A stretch of 64,000 nt of DNA, from positions 1-64,000 of the forward strand of contig NZ_MKKA01000006.1 of the NCBI RefSeq assembly GCF_001942405.1, in the 5' to 3' direction. Positions 54,474 to 61,994 of the stretch are shown piece after piece. A program made the translations under genes and the position numbers. Source of the stretch: Ornithinimicrobium sp. CNJ-824. GTDB lineage: Bacteria; Actinomycetota; Actinomycetes; Actinomycetales; Dermatophilaceae. A model generated the notes under the pieces. It saw only the letters and a program-made list of their open reading frames with translations. It was not told the DNA's origin and searched no databases. Positions within the stretch are counted from its first letter, which is position 1, and each line of letters starts with the position of its first letter.

Positions 54474-55574
54474 ATGGCCCAGGCCACGACGAGGACGGCA
54501 TCGCCGGCAGCCGCCGGCAACGACAGGATGCGGGCTCTCGACGCCGTCATGGCGCAGATCGAGAAGCAGCACGGCAAGGGCTCGGTCATGCGCCTGGGTG
54601 ACGAGGACCGCCCGCCCATCCGGGTCATCCCCACGGGGTCGATCGCGCTCGACGTCGCGCTCGGCGTGGGTGGTCTGCCGCGCGGTCGCGTGGTGGAGAT
54701 CTACGGCCCGGAGTCCAGCGGCAAGACCACCGTCGCGCTGCACGCGGTGGCCAACGCCCAGAAGGCCGGCGGGATCGCGGCCTTCATCGACGCGGAGCAC
54801 GCGCTCGACCCGGAGTACGCCAAGAACCTCGGCGTGGACACCGACGCCCTCCTCGTGAGCCAGCCGGACACCGGCGAGCAGGCCCTGGAGATCGCCGACA
54901 TGCTGATCCGCTCGGGCGCCATCGACATCATCGTCATCGACTCGGTGGCCGCGCTCGTGCCGCGGGCCGAGATCGAGGGCGAGATGGGGGACAGCCACGT
55001 GGGCCTGCAGGCCCGGCTGATGTCGCAGGCGCTGCGCAAGATCACCGGGGCGATCAGCACGACCGGCACCACCGCGATCTTCATCAACCAGCTGCGCGAG
55101 AAGATCGGCGTGATGTTCGGCTCGCCCGAGACCACGACCGGTGGCAAGGCGCTGAAGTTCTACGCCTCGGTCCGCATCGACGTGCGCCGCATCGAGACCC
55201 TCAAGGACGGCACGGACGCGGTCGGCAACCGCACCCGGGCCAAGATCGTCAAGAACAAGGTGTCCCCGCCGTTCAAGCAGGCCGAGTTCGACATCCTCTA
55301 CGGGCGGGGCATCTCCCGGGAGGGAGGCCTCATCGACGTGGGCGTCGAGCACGGCTTCGTGCGCAAGTCTGGCGCCTGGTACACCTACGAGGGCGACCAG
55401 ATGGGCCAGGGCAAGGAGAACGCCCGGCAGTTCCTCAAGGACAACCCGGACCTGGCCGACGAGATCGACCGCAAGATCAAGGCCAAGCTCGGCATCGGGG
55501 TGCCCAAGCAGACCGCCGAGGACCTGCCGGACGGGGTGGACCCGGTGACCGGTGAGGTCCCGGTCGACTTCTGA
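54474..55574 (+). CDS. recA: recombinase RecA
   Basis: A 366-residue strand-exchange ATPase and co-protease for LexA cleavage. Walker A GPESSGKT is at 78-85, Walker [15 protein letters not shown], the DNA-binding loop L1 region [18 protein letters not shown] and the ATP-sensing [17 protein letters not shown]. There is no intein, unlike some mycobacterial recA genes. ATG 54474 is preceded by AAGGAG. The stop and the recX start share a base (TGATG). Confidence 0.98.
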   Translation: MAQATTRTASPAAAGNDRMRALDAVMAQIEKQHGKGSVMRLGDEDRPPIRVIPTGSIALDVALGVGGLPRGRVVEIYGPESSGKTTVALHAVANAQKAGGIAAFIDAEHALDPEYAKNLGVDTDALLVSQPDTGEQALEIADMLIRSGAIDIIVIDSVAALVPRAEIEGEMGDSHVGLQARLMSQALRKITGAISTTGTTAIFINQLREKIGVMFGSPETTTGGKALKFYASVRIDVRRIETLKDGTDAVGNRTRAKIVKNKVSPPFKQAEFDILYGRGISREGGLIDVGVEHGFVRKSGAWYTYEGDQMGQGKENARQFLKDNPDLADEIDRKIKAKLGIGVPKQTAEDLPDGVDPVTGEVPVDF

Positions 55575-56242
55575 TGCCGGCCGACGCGGACCGGCTGTCC
55601 GCGGCCCGGAGGGCGTTGAGCGAGGCGGAGTCCCTGGCCGGCGCCTCCGGGCTGAGCCCGCGGCCCTCGTCCGCCGACGGCGCCGGCCCGGGCGAGGTGG
55701 CCGGGCCACGGTCCCCGGCGTCGTCCGCCGACGGCGGCCGGGGGGCGGGCGGGTCCGACCCGGACCCCCACGCCGTGGCCCGCCGCATCGTGCTGCGCCA
55801 GCTGGCGATGGGGCCACGCACCCGCCGCCAGCTGGAGGACAAGCTGCGCGACCGCGGGTGCGAGTCCGACGTGGCCCGGCGGGTGCTCGACCGGATGACC
55901 GAGGTGGGGCTGGTCGACGACGAGTCCTACGCCGAGATGTACGTCCGGTCCAAGCAGGAGACGAAGGGCCTGGCGGCCGGTGCCCTGCGGCACGAGCTGC
56001 GGCAGAAGGGCGTGCCGGACGAGGTGGTCGACGCCGCCCTCGAGGAGGTCGACCCCGAGCGCGAGAAGGAGCAGGCCAGGGAGCTGGTGGCCCGGCGGCT
56101 GCGGACGATGCGTGGGCTGGACCGGGAGGTGCAGACCCGTCGGCTCGCGGGCTTCCTGGCGCGCAAGGGCTACGGGCCCGGGGTGGCCTACCAGGTGGTG
56201 CGGGAGGCGCTCGACGAGCTGCCGGAGAACCGCCGGGACTGA
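55574..56242 (+). CDS. recX: regulatory protein RecX
   Basis: A 222-residue inhibitor of RecA filaments. The N-terminal 65 residues are a disordered Ser/Gly/Pro/Ala stretch with a repeated SSADG unit; the RecX domain (about 66-220) has three-helix repeats with LRQLAMGPRTRRQLEDKL, VGLVDDESYAEMYVRSK and the Arg-rich end. Translationally coupled to recA through TGATG, which keeps the two in fixed proportion. Confidence 0.95.
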   Translation: MPADADRLSAARRALSEAESLAGASGLSPRPSSADGAGPGEVAGPRSPASSADGGRGAGGSDPDPHAVARRIVLRQLAMGPRTRRQLEDKLRDRGCESDVARRVLDRMTEVGLVDDESYAEMYVRSKQETKGLAAGALRHELRQKGVPDEVVDAALEEVDPEREKEQARELVARRLRTMRGLDREVQTRRLAGFLARKGYGPGVAYQVVREALDELPENRRD

Positions 56243-56270
56243 CGTCCCGGGCGACCGGGGGAGGGGACTG

Positions 56271-56819
56271 CTACTCCTCCTCGTCGCCCGAGGGGTTCCC
56301 GGGCGTCCACTCCTCCTCGGTGAGGTCCTCGTCCTCGCCGTCGGTGTAGTGCATCGCCGACTCCTCCGGGGAGTCCCAGCTCGTGGCCCGTCCCTCGCGC
56401 GCGACCAGGCGGGCCTCACGGTCGGGGAAGAGTCCCTCGTCGGGGGCGACCAGACGTCCGATCCGGCCCCCCTCGCCGCCGTAGTAGTCACGCCCGGCCG
56501 GCACGGCGTCCTCGTCCTCGCCGCCGAGCATGTCCTCCTCGGGGCGGTCCAGGCCGGACTCGTTGTCGGGGGCGCCGTAGGCCGACCACGGGTCGGCCTC
56601 CTCCTGGCGGATGCGCTGGTCGATGGTCTCGTCGCCGCGCTGCTCGTCGGCCGTCACGCCGTAGGCGACCGACCCGTGCAGGCGGTCCGGGGCCGTGTAG
56701 CCGCGGTCGAGGGGGTCCCCGTCCCCGTCGAGCGTGTCTCCGGCGGACAGCTGATCCTCGTCGTCGACGCTCCAGACGCCCAGCTCGTCGCCGATGCTCT
56801 CGCGATCGTTGTGGATCAT
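56271..56819 (-). CDS. DUF5709 protein
   Basis: A 182-residue highly acidic, Gly/Asp/Glu-rich soluble protein of the actinobacterial DUF5709 family. Typical segments are ESIGDELGVWSVDDEDQLSA, DRGYTAPDRLHGSVAYGVTA, ETIDQRIRQEEADPW and VGRLVAPDEG-type repeats near GRIGRLVAPDEGLFPDREA. Probably largely disordered; function unknown. ATG 56819 has a good GAAGGAG site, and TAGGAT (56862-56857) gives a leader of about 30 nt. Confidence 0.85.
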   Translation of the reverse strand: MIHNDRESIGDELGVWSVDDEDQLSAGDTLDGDGDPLDRGYTAPDRLHGSVAYGVTADEQRGDETIDQRIRQEEADPWSAYGAPDNESGLDRPEEDMLGGEDEDAVPAGRDYYGGEGGRIGRLVAPDEGLFPDREARLVAREGRATSWDSPEESAMHYTDGEDEDLTEEEWTPGNPSGDEEE

Positions 56820-56856
56820 CGCCGCTCCTTCGCTGACGGGTGCTCCTCGGACCTTC

Positions 56857-56862
56857 ATCCTA
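56857..56862 (-). promoter_or_regulatory. -10 element of the DUF5709 gene
   Basis: TAGGAT on the minus strand, with a 5' leader of about 30 nt containing the ribosome binding site. Confidence 0.45.
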
Positions 56863-56896
56863 CGACCCTGCGACGGGTCGTCGTGGGAGGCTCCCC

Positions 56897-56902
56897 TACA
56901 GT
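56897..56902 (+). promoter_or_regulatory. -10 element of the YoaK-family gene
   Basis: TACAGT, about 40 nt before ATG 56949. The in-frame ATG at 56907 would fall before or at the transcription start, which argues for the downstream start. Confidence 0.45.
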
Positions 56903-56948
56903 CGGGATGCGGAGGTCCCCGCGGGCGGGACCGCACGAGGAGTCGCAG

Positions 56949-57695
56949 ATGGCGTGGCGGGTGTGGCAGCTGGCCGGGCCTGCGCGCTCCCCCCGGGTCA
57001 ACCGCCACCTGGCCTACCACCTGGCCTGGACGGCCGGCGTGCTCAACTCGGTCGGGTTCGTCGCGGTGGGCTTCTACACCTCGCACATGACCGGCATCAC
57101 CGCCAGCGTGGCCGACCACCTCGTCCTGGGCGGGTGGGCGGTCGTGGCGATCGGCCTGCTCGCCCTGACCACCTTCGTCCTGGGGGCGATGACCTCGGCC
57201 CTGCAGTTCCACTGGGCCCGCCGCCGCGAGCGCTGGCACGACCGGCGCTTCGCGCTCGTGCTGCTCACCGAGGCCGTGCTCGTGCTGCTCATCGGGGCGC
57301 TGACCGACCTGGGGCCCGGGACGGAGCGGCCCTGGCCTCTCGTGGCCGCACTGGGCTACGTCATGGGCCTGCAGAACGCCCTCATCACGAAGGTGTCCGA
57401 CGCCACGATCCGCACGACGCACGTCACCGGGATGGTCACCGACATCGGCATCGAGCTGGGCAAGGGGGTCTACCGCAACCGGCTCGACGGGTCCTCCCCG
57501 GTCCGCGCCGACCTGGACCGGCTGCGGATGCACGCCACGCTCGTGGGCCTGTTCTTCCTCGGCGGGGTCATGGGGGCGCTGGGCTACCTGGCGGCCGGGG
57601 TCGTGGTGCTCCTCGTCCCGGCCGCGCTGCTGCTGACGATCGCCGTCCCGCCCCTGCTGTCCGCCCCCGCCACGCCGGCACCCGTCCGTCGCTGA
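56949..57695 (+). CDS. YoaK (DUF1275) family membrane protein
   Basis: A 248-residue protein with six or seven membrane helices. Family features are [21 protein letters not shown] near the N-terminus, [22 protein letters not shown] in the middle and the repeated [13 protein letters not shown]. Function unknown. ATG 56949 follows a GAGGAG site. It sits between DUF5709 (divergent) and miaB (same strand). Confidence 0.9.
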   Translation: MAWRVWQLAGPARSPRVNRHLAYHLAWTAGVLNSVGFVAVGFYTSHMTGITASVADHLVLGGWAVVAIGLLALTTFVLGAMTSALQFHWARRRERWHDRRFALVLLTEAVLVLLIGALTDLGPGTERPWPLVAALGYVMGLQNALITKVSDATIRTTHVTGMVTDIGIELGKGVYRNRLDGSSPVRADLDRLRMHATLVGLFFLGGVMGALGYLAAGVVVLLVPAALLLTIAVPPLLSAPATPAPVRR

Positions 57696-57754
57696 CCCGC
57701 GTGACCGGCGGAGGGTCCGTGGCGACCGGCACCGCGGTTACCCTGGAGAACGGT

Positions 57755-59287
57755 ATGGAGACCCTCAAGACCTACGACGTGCGCACCCACGGGTGCCAGA
57801 TGAACGTGCACGACTCCGAGCGCCTCGCCGGGCTGCTCGAGACGGCGGGCTACGTCGACCTGGCCAGCCTGCCCTCCGGGCAGCGGCCGGACGTGGCCGA
57901 CGTCGTCGTGTTCAACACTTGCGCGGTCCGCGAGAACGCCGCCAACAAGCTCTACGGCAACCTGGGGCAGCTGCGCCCCGCCAAGCAGGCCAACCCGGAC
58001 ATGCAGATCGCCGTCGGCGGGTGCCTGGCGCAGAAGGACCGCTCGAGCATCGTCCAGCGCGCCCCCTGGGTCGACGTGGTCTTCGGCACGCACAACGTCG
58101 GCTCGCTGCCCGCGCTGCTGGACCGGGCCCGGCACAACAAGGCCGCAGAGGTCGAGATCCTCGAGGCCCTCGACGTCTTCCCCTCGACCCTGCCGACCCG
58201 GCGTGACTCCGCATACTCCGCGTGGGTGTCCATCTCGGTGGGCTGCAACAACACCTGCACCTTCTGCATCGTCCCGGCCCTGCGCGGCAAGGAGAAGGAC
58301 CGCCGCCCCGGCGAGATCCTCGCCGAGGTCGAGGCGCTCGTGGCCCAGGGCGTGGTCGAGATCACCCTGCTGGGGCAGAACGTCAACACCTACGGCGTCG
58401 AGTTCGGCGACCGGCTGGCGTTCGGCAAGCTGCTGCGCGCCTGCGGCGAGGTCGAGGGGCTGGAGCGGGTCCGTTTCACCAGCCCGCACCCGGCCGCCTT
58501 CACCGACGACGTCGTCACCGCGATGGCGCAGACGCCCAACGTCATGCCCAGCCTGCACATGCCCCTGCAGTCCGGCTCGGACCGGGTGCTCAGGGCGATG
58601 CGCCGCTCCTACCGCAGCGAGAAGTTCCTCGGCATCCTCGACCGGGTCCGCGAGCAGATCCCCGACGCGGCGATCACCACCGACCTCATCGTCGGCTTCC
58701 CCGGCGAGACCGAGGAGGACTTCCAGGCCACCCTCGACGTGGTCCGCGCCTCCCGGTTCTCCAGCGCGTTCACGTTCCAGTACTCCGTCCGCCCCGGCAC
58801 CCCGGCCGCGACGATGGCCGACCAGGTGCCCAAGGAGGTCGTCCAGGAGCGCTTCGACCGGCTGATCGCCGTCCAGGAGGAGGTGTCCTGGGCGGGGAAC
58901 CGCGAGCTCGAGGGCCGGCAGGTCGAGGTGCTCGTCGCGCCGGGGGAGGGTCGCAAGGACGCCGAGACCGAGCGCATGTCCGGGCGGGCCCGGGACAACC
59001 GCCTGGTCCACTTCGCGGTGCCCCAGGGGGCCGAGCGGCCCCGCCCGGGGGACGCCGTGACCGTCGAGGTCACCTACGGCGCCCCGCACCACCTGATCGC
59101 CGACTCCGGCGTGCGCGGCGGGACGTATGCGGTGCGCCGCACCCGCGGCGGCGACGCCTGGGCGGCGCTGCAGGAGGGTGGCACCCCCGGGGCGACGAGG
59201 AAGCCGGCGGTGAGCCTCGGCATACCGACCGTCGGTGCCCCCGCCCCGCAGCCGGCCGCCGTGCCCGCGTGCGGGGTCCTGGACTGA
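57755..59287 (+). CDS. miaB: tRNA-2-methylthio-N6-dimethylallyladenosine synthase MiaB
   Basis: A 510-residue radical-SAM methylthiotransferase modifying A37 of tRNAs that read UNN codons. The MTTase domain cysteines are C14 (THGCQMN), C56 (FNTCAV) and C90 (VGGCLA). The radical-SAM motif at C164, C168, C171 (GCNNTCTFC) is followed by the TRAM domain and a 45-residue Ala/Pro-rich tail. It is the tRNA counterpart of rimO in this window, and unlike rimO the frame is intact. ATG 57755 is preceded by GGAGAA. Confidence 0.96.
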   Translation: METLKTYDVRTHGCQMNVHDSERLAGLLETAGYVDLASLPSGQRPDVADVVVFNTCAVRENAANKLYGNLGQLRPAKQANPDMQIAVGGCLAQKDRSSIVQRAPWVDVVFGTHNVGSLPALLDRARHNKAAEVEILEALDVFPSTLPTRRDSAYSAWVSISVGCNNTCTFCIVPALRGKEKDRRPGEILAEVEALVAQGVVEITLLGQNVNTYGVEFGDRLAFGKLLRACGEVEGLERVRFTSPHPAAFTDDVVTAMAQTPNVMPSLHMPLQSGSDRVLRAMRRSYRSEKFLGILDRVREQIPDAAITTDLIVGFPGETEEDFQATLDVVRASRFSSAFTFQYSVRPGTPAATMADQVPKEVVQERFDRLIAVQEEVSWAGNRELEGRQVEVLVAPGEGRKDAETERMSGRARDNRLVHFAVPQGAERPRPGDAVTVEVTYGAPHHLIADSGVRGGTYAVRRTRGGDAWAALQEGGTPGATRKPAVSLGIPTVGAPAPQPAAVPACGVLD

Positions 59288-59291
59288 GCGG

Positions 59292-59858
59292 ATGCCCCGC
59301 GCGTCCGTCGAGGACCTGGCCGCCGCCCGTCGGGTTCTCCTCTACGGCGTGACCGGGGCGGGCAAGTCCACGGCCGCCGTGGCACTGGGCGAGCGGCTCG
59401 GCCTGCCGGTGCACCTGGCCGACGACGAGATCGGCTGGCTCCCGGGCTGGCAGATGCGGACGGTGGAGGAGCAGCGGGCCATCGCCGCCCGTGTCGTGGC
59501 CGGTGAGGACTGGGTCCTGGACACCGCCTACGGGTCGTTCCGCGACGTGGTGGTGCCGCGGGCGCAGGTGGTCCTCGCCCTCGACTACCCGCGGTGGCTC
59601 AGCCTCGCCCGGCTCGTGCGCCGCACCGCGGTCCGCTGGGCGACCCGGGCACCGGTCTGCAACGGCAACGTGGAGGATCTGCGCCAGATCCTCTCCCGCG
59701 ACTCGATCCTGCGCTGGCACGTCCGGTCCTACCCGCGCAAGACCGCCCAGATCCGGGCCTGGGAGCAGGCTGCGGACGGCGTCCCCGTCCTCGTCGTGCA
59801 CCGTCCGCGGGAGCTGGAGCGGGTCCTGGAGGAGGTCCGGCCGGCCGGACCGAGGTGA
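59292..59858 (+). CDS. P-loop NTPase/adenylate kinase-like protein
   Basis: A 188-residue small P-loop kinase-like protein. Walker A GVTGAGKS is at 19-26. DDEIGWLPGWQMRTVEEQ and DYPRWLSLARLVRRTAVRW resemble the adenylate kinase-like/topology-modulation (FlaR-type) family, which often has an unassigned substrate. In many actinobacteria an isopentenyl transferase (miaA) follows miaB at this place, but the sequence lacks MiaA features. ATG 59292 starts 4 bp after miaB. Confidence 0.8.
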   Translation: MPRASVEDLAAARRVLLYGVTGAGKSTAAVALGERLGLPVHLADDEIGWLPGWQMRTVEEQRAIAARVVAGEDWVLDTAYGSFRDVVVPRAQVVLALDYPRWLSLARLVRRTAVRWATRAPVCNGNVEDLRQILSRDSILRWHVRSYPRKTAQIRAWEQAADGVPVLVVHRPRELERVLEEVRPAGPR

Positions 59859-59902
59859 GGCCGGGCGTCCCAGGTGCGGTGGAAGGCCGCCCGTCCGGGG
59901 GG

Positions 59903-60487
59903 TCAGCCTCCCTCGCGCACGGCGTCCGCCCGGCGACGCCGCACCCGCGTGGGCACCGGGACCCCCGCGGTGCGCATCCGCCGCAGCCGACGTCGTGCCT
60001 CGACGCGGTGCCGCCGACGGGCCTGGTAGCGCTCCTCCATCCGGAGCACGTCCGCCACCGCGGCCGGGTGCCGGTGGAAGCGGCGCGCGGCATACCCCAG
60101 CAGTGCCAGCGCGACGACGGCCGAGACGACCATCGTGATCCCCACGGCGGGTCCGCCGAAGAGCCACCACCGCTCCGCCAGCGGCCACCAGGCGGGGGCC
60201 GGCGGGCTCCACAGCCACAGCACGGCGACGGCGATCATCACCAGCGCGACCAGCGCCGAGAGGGCGATCCGGGGGACGGTCTCCACGCCCTCCGCCGCAC
60301 CCCGCCAGGCCTTGACCCGGACCGGCTCCATGAGCCGCCGCGCCCACCCGTACTGGCTGGAGAGGATCGCCAGCCCGCCCAGCGTCATGAGCATGCCGGG
60401 GCCGGGCAGGAACAGCGCCAGGATCCCCACGCCCAGGAGGATCCAGCCCAGGACCTCCAGCAGGAGGCGTTTGGCGGTGGCGTGCAC
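59903..60487 (-). CDS. PGPGW/TIGR02611-type membrane protein
   Basis: A 194-residue protein. The N-terminal hairpin has the PGPG motif (LGVGILALFLPGPGMLMTLGG at about 15-35), then two more membrane helices (around 75-95 and 110-135), then a basic Arg-rich cytoplasmic tail (about 145-194). This matches the actinobacterial TIGR02611 family of unknown function. GTG 60487 has a TAGGCT element 8 nt upstream. It is divergent from the acetyltransferase gene. Confidence 0.85.
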   Translation of the reverse strand: MHATAKRLLLEVLGWILLGVGILALFLPGPGMLMTLGGLAILSSQYGWARRLMEPVRVKAWRGAAEGVETVPRIALSALVALVMIAVAVLWLWSPPAPAWWPLAERWWLFGGPAVGITMVVSAVVALALLGYAARRFHRHPAAVADVLRMEERYQARRRHRVEARRRLRRMRTAGVPVPTRVRRRRADAVREGG

Positions 60488-60495
60488 GACCGTCG

Positions 60496-60501
60496 AGCCT
60501 A
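60496..60501 (-). promoter_or_regulatory. -10 element of the PGPGW gene (leaderless)
   Basis: TAGGCT on the minus strand, 8-nt spacer, GTG 60487. Confidence 0.45.
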
Positions 60502-60526
60502 GCCGCCCCTCCTGGGTGCGTCCTGC

Positions 60527-61384
60527 GTGACGTCCGCGGGGCCCCGTCCGCCGGTGCCGGTGCCCGGCGGCGAGGACGGTCGCTGTGGCACCCTGCTGCC
60601 CGTGTGGGAGCAGACCGACCGGGAGGGGTTGCGCGCCCGGGCCGGCGGGCACGCGTTCCTCCGCTGGACGACCGGTCCGACGGCGGTCGGGGTCGTGGGG
60701 CGCCACGGCTGGGCGGTGCTGACGCCCTGGCGGCCGGGGGGACGGCACTGGGGCGGTCTGGCGGTGGTCGCCCCCGACGCGCCGCAGGACGCGGAGACCG
60801 CCGCGCTGGCGGTGCTCACCGACGTGGCGCGGCAGCAGGGCGTCTCGCCCGAGTGGTTCTCGACCGAGCCCGGGCGGGCCCTGGCACCGCCCCCGGGGTA
60901 TGCCGTGGACGGCGCGGGCGTGTGGGACCTGCTGTGGACGACCGAGGACCCGCAGTCCGCCGGGTCCCGCCGGGATCCTCCCCTCCACCACCTCGTCGAG
61001 CTGGAGGACCGGGCGGACGCCGCCGCGATCGAGCAGTTCGGGCGGCGGCACAACCCCACCTTCGAGGGGCTGCCGGGCCGCGGCTACGCCGAGCTGTGGC
61101 TGGGGGCCCGGGGCGCCGGGGGCGGGCTGACCGCGGTGGGCGCGGTGCACCGGCTGGCCTCTGGCGTGCCCCACCTCGCCGGGATCGTCGTCGACCCGGC
61201 CCACCGCCGGGCCGGCCTCGGCGAGGCGCTCACGGTGGAGCTGACCCGGTGGTCGCTGCGCTCGCACGGGGTGAGCACCCTGGGGGTGTACGCCGACCAC
61301 GCCGACGCCCTGCGGCTGTACGACCGGCTGGGGTACCGGTTCGGGCAGCGCCTGCACACGCGGGTGCTGGCCCGCCGGCCGTGA
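60527..61384 (+). CDS. GNAT-family N-acetyltransferase
   Basis: Up to 285 residues. The C-terminal GNAT domain (about 160-285) has motif A VVDPAHRRAGLGEALT, which binds acetyl-CoA, and ADHADALRLYDRLGYRFG, the usual final strand-helix. The N-terminal half looks like a degenerate second acyltransferase-like domain. Acceptor unknown. GTG 60527 is the longest start; GTG 60602 is a reasonable alternative because the first 25 residues are low-complexity. Confidence 0.85.
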   Translation: MTSAGPRPPVPVPGGEDGRCGTLLPVWEQTDREGLRARAGGHAFLRWTTGPTAVGVVGRHGWAVLTPWRPGGRHWGGLAVVAPDAPQDAETAALAVLTDVARQQGVSPEWFSTEPGRALAPPPGYAVDGAGVWDLLWTTEDPQSAGSRRDPPLHHLVELEDRADAAAIEQFGRRHNPTFEGLPGRGYAELWLGARGAGGGLTAVGAVHRLASGVPHLAGIVVDPAHRRAGLGEALTVELTRWSLRSHGVSTLGVYADHADALRLYDRLGYRFGQRLHTRVLARRP

Positions 61385-61462
61385 CCGCCCGGCCCGGCCG
61401 CTCGGCCGTGACCGCCCGGCCGCGACGAGTCGCCGTCGCGCACGGCGTCCTCTCGATCCCGA

Positions 61463-61528
61463 CCTGCAGCGGCTTCCGGCTCCTGCAGCGGGTTCCTCCC
61501 CGCTCCAGGAACGGCTTCCCGCTGCAGG
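61463..61528. repeat. CCTGCAGCGG repeat cluster forming a hairpin (probable terminator)
   Basis: Direct copies of CCTGCAGCGGcTTCC at 61463 and 61482, and the inverted form at 61508-61528. The perfect arms CCTGCAGCGGG (61482-61492) and CCCGCTGCAGG (61518-61528) enclose an inner TTCCT/AGGAA stem. It lies 80-145 bp after the GNAT stop. The rest of the 217-bp gap holds only a second copy of a 17-bp GC repeat around 61379-61420 and the next promoter. Confidence 0.6.
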
Positions 61529-61588
61529 TGAGGCGGGGCTGCTCCGCGGAGCACCGCGCAGGGGCGCCGGCGGCGGCGGAGGCGCGCC

Positions 61589-61594
61589 TACGAT
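61589..61594 (+). promoter_or_regulatory. -10 element of the small membrane protein gene (leaderless)
   Basis: TACGAT, 7-nt spacer, GTG 61602. The in-frame ATG at 61593 overlaps the element and is rejected as start. Confidence 0.5.
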
Positions 61595-61601
61595 GGGCGG
61601 C

Positions 61602-61994
61602 GTGAGCGCCGCCGACCCGACCCCCCGTGAGCGCTCGGCCGGGCAGGTCGCGGCCGCCCTGGTGGCCCTGGAGGCCCTCGTCCTGGCCGGGATCGCCGCG
61701 TTCTACCTCTACGAGCTGGCGATCGGCGAGGGGGACCTCATGATTGTCATCATGTCGGTCGTGACGATCGTCGTCTTCGTCCTCGGCCTGGCGTACACGG
61801 CCAAGGGCCTGTGGGCCCGGCACCCCCGCGCCCAGGCGCCGGCGATCGCGGCCAACTTCCTGCTCGTGCCGCTGGGGATCGCGATGTTCCAGTTCGCCCC
61901 CTGGTGGCTGGCCGCCCTCGTGCTCGCCGTCGGGGCGACCACCGTCGCGGCCGCCTTCCTCATGGGACGGCTGGAGGCCCGTCCGGCGCCCTGA
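61602..61994 (+). CDS. small integral membrane protein (four helices)
   Basis: A 130-residue protein with four predicted membrane helices (about 15-38, 47-67, 80-98 and 103-122) joined by short loops; no family recognised with certainty. Met- and Val-rich helix 2 (LMIVIMSVVTIVVFVLGLAY) and a conserved-looking AKGLWARHPRAQAPAI loop. Its last 35 bp overlap the end of the convergent ATPase gene. Confidence 0.78.
   Translation: MSAADPTPRERSAGQVAAALVALEALVLAGIAAFYLYELAIGEGDLMIVIMSVVTIVVFVLGLAYTAKGLWARHPRAQAPAIAANFLLVPLGIAMFQFAPWWLAALVLAVGATTVAAAFLMGRLEARPAP

Noticed and set aside
54302..54601. Open frame from ATG 54302 across the recA start
   Set aside because: Arg/His-rich translation with poor codon bias after the first 20 codons and out of frame with recA; kept only as a possible leader peptide in the recA finding.
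59292..59858. The kinase after miaB as miaA
   Set aside because: It has a P-loop, but the length (188) and motifs do not match the isopentenyltransferase family.
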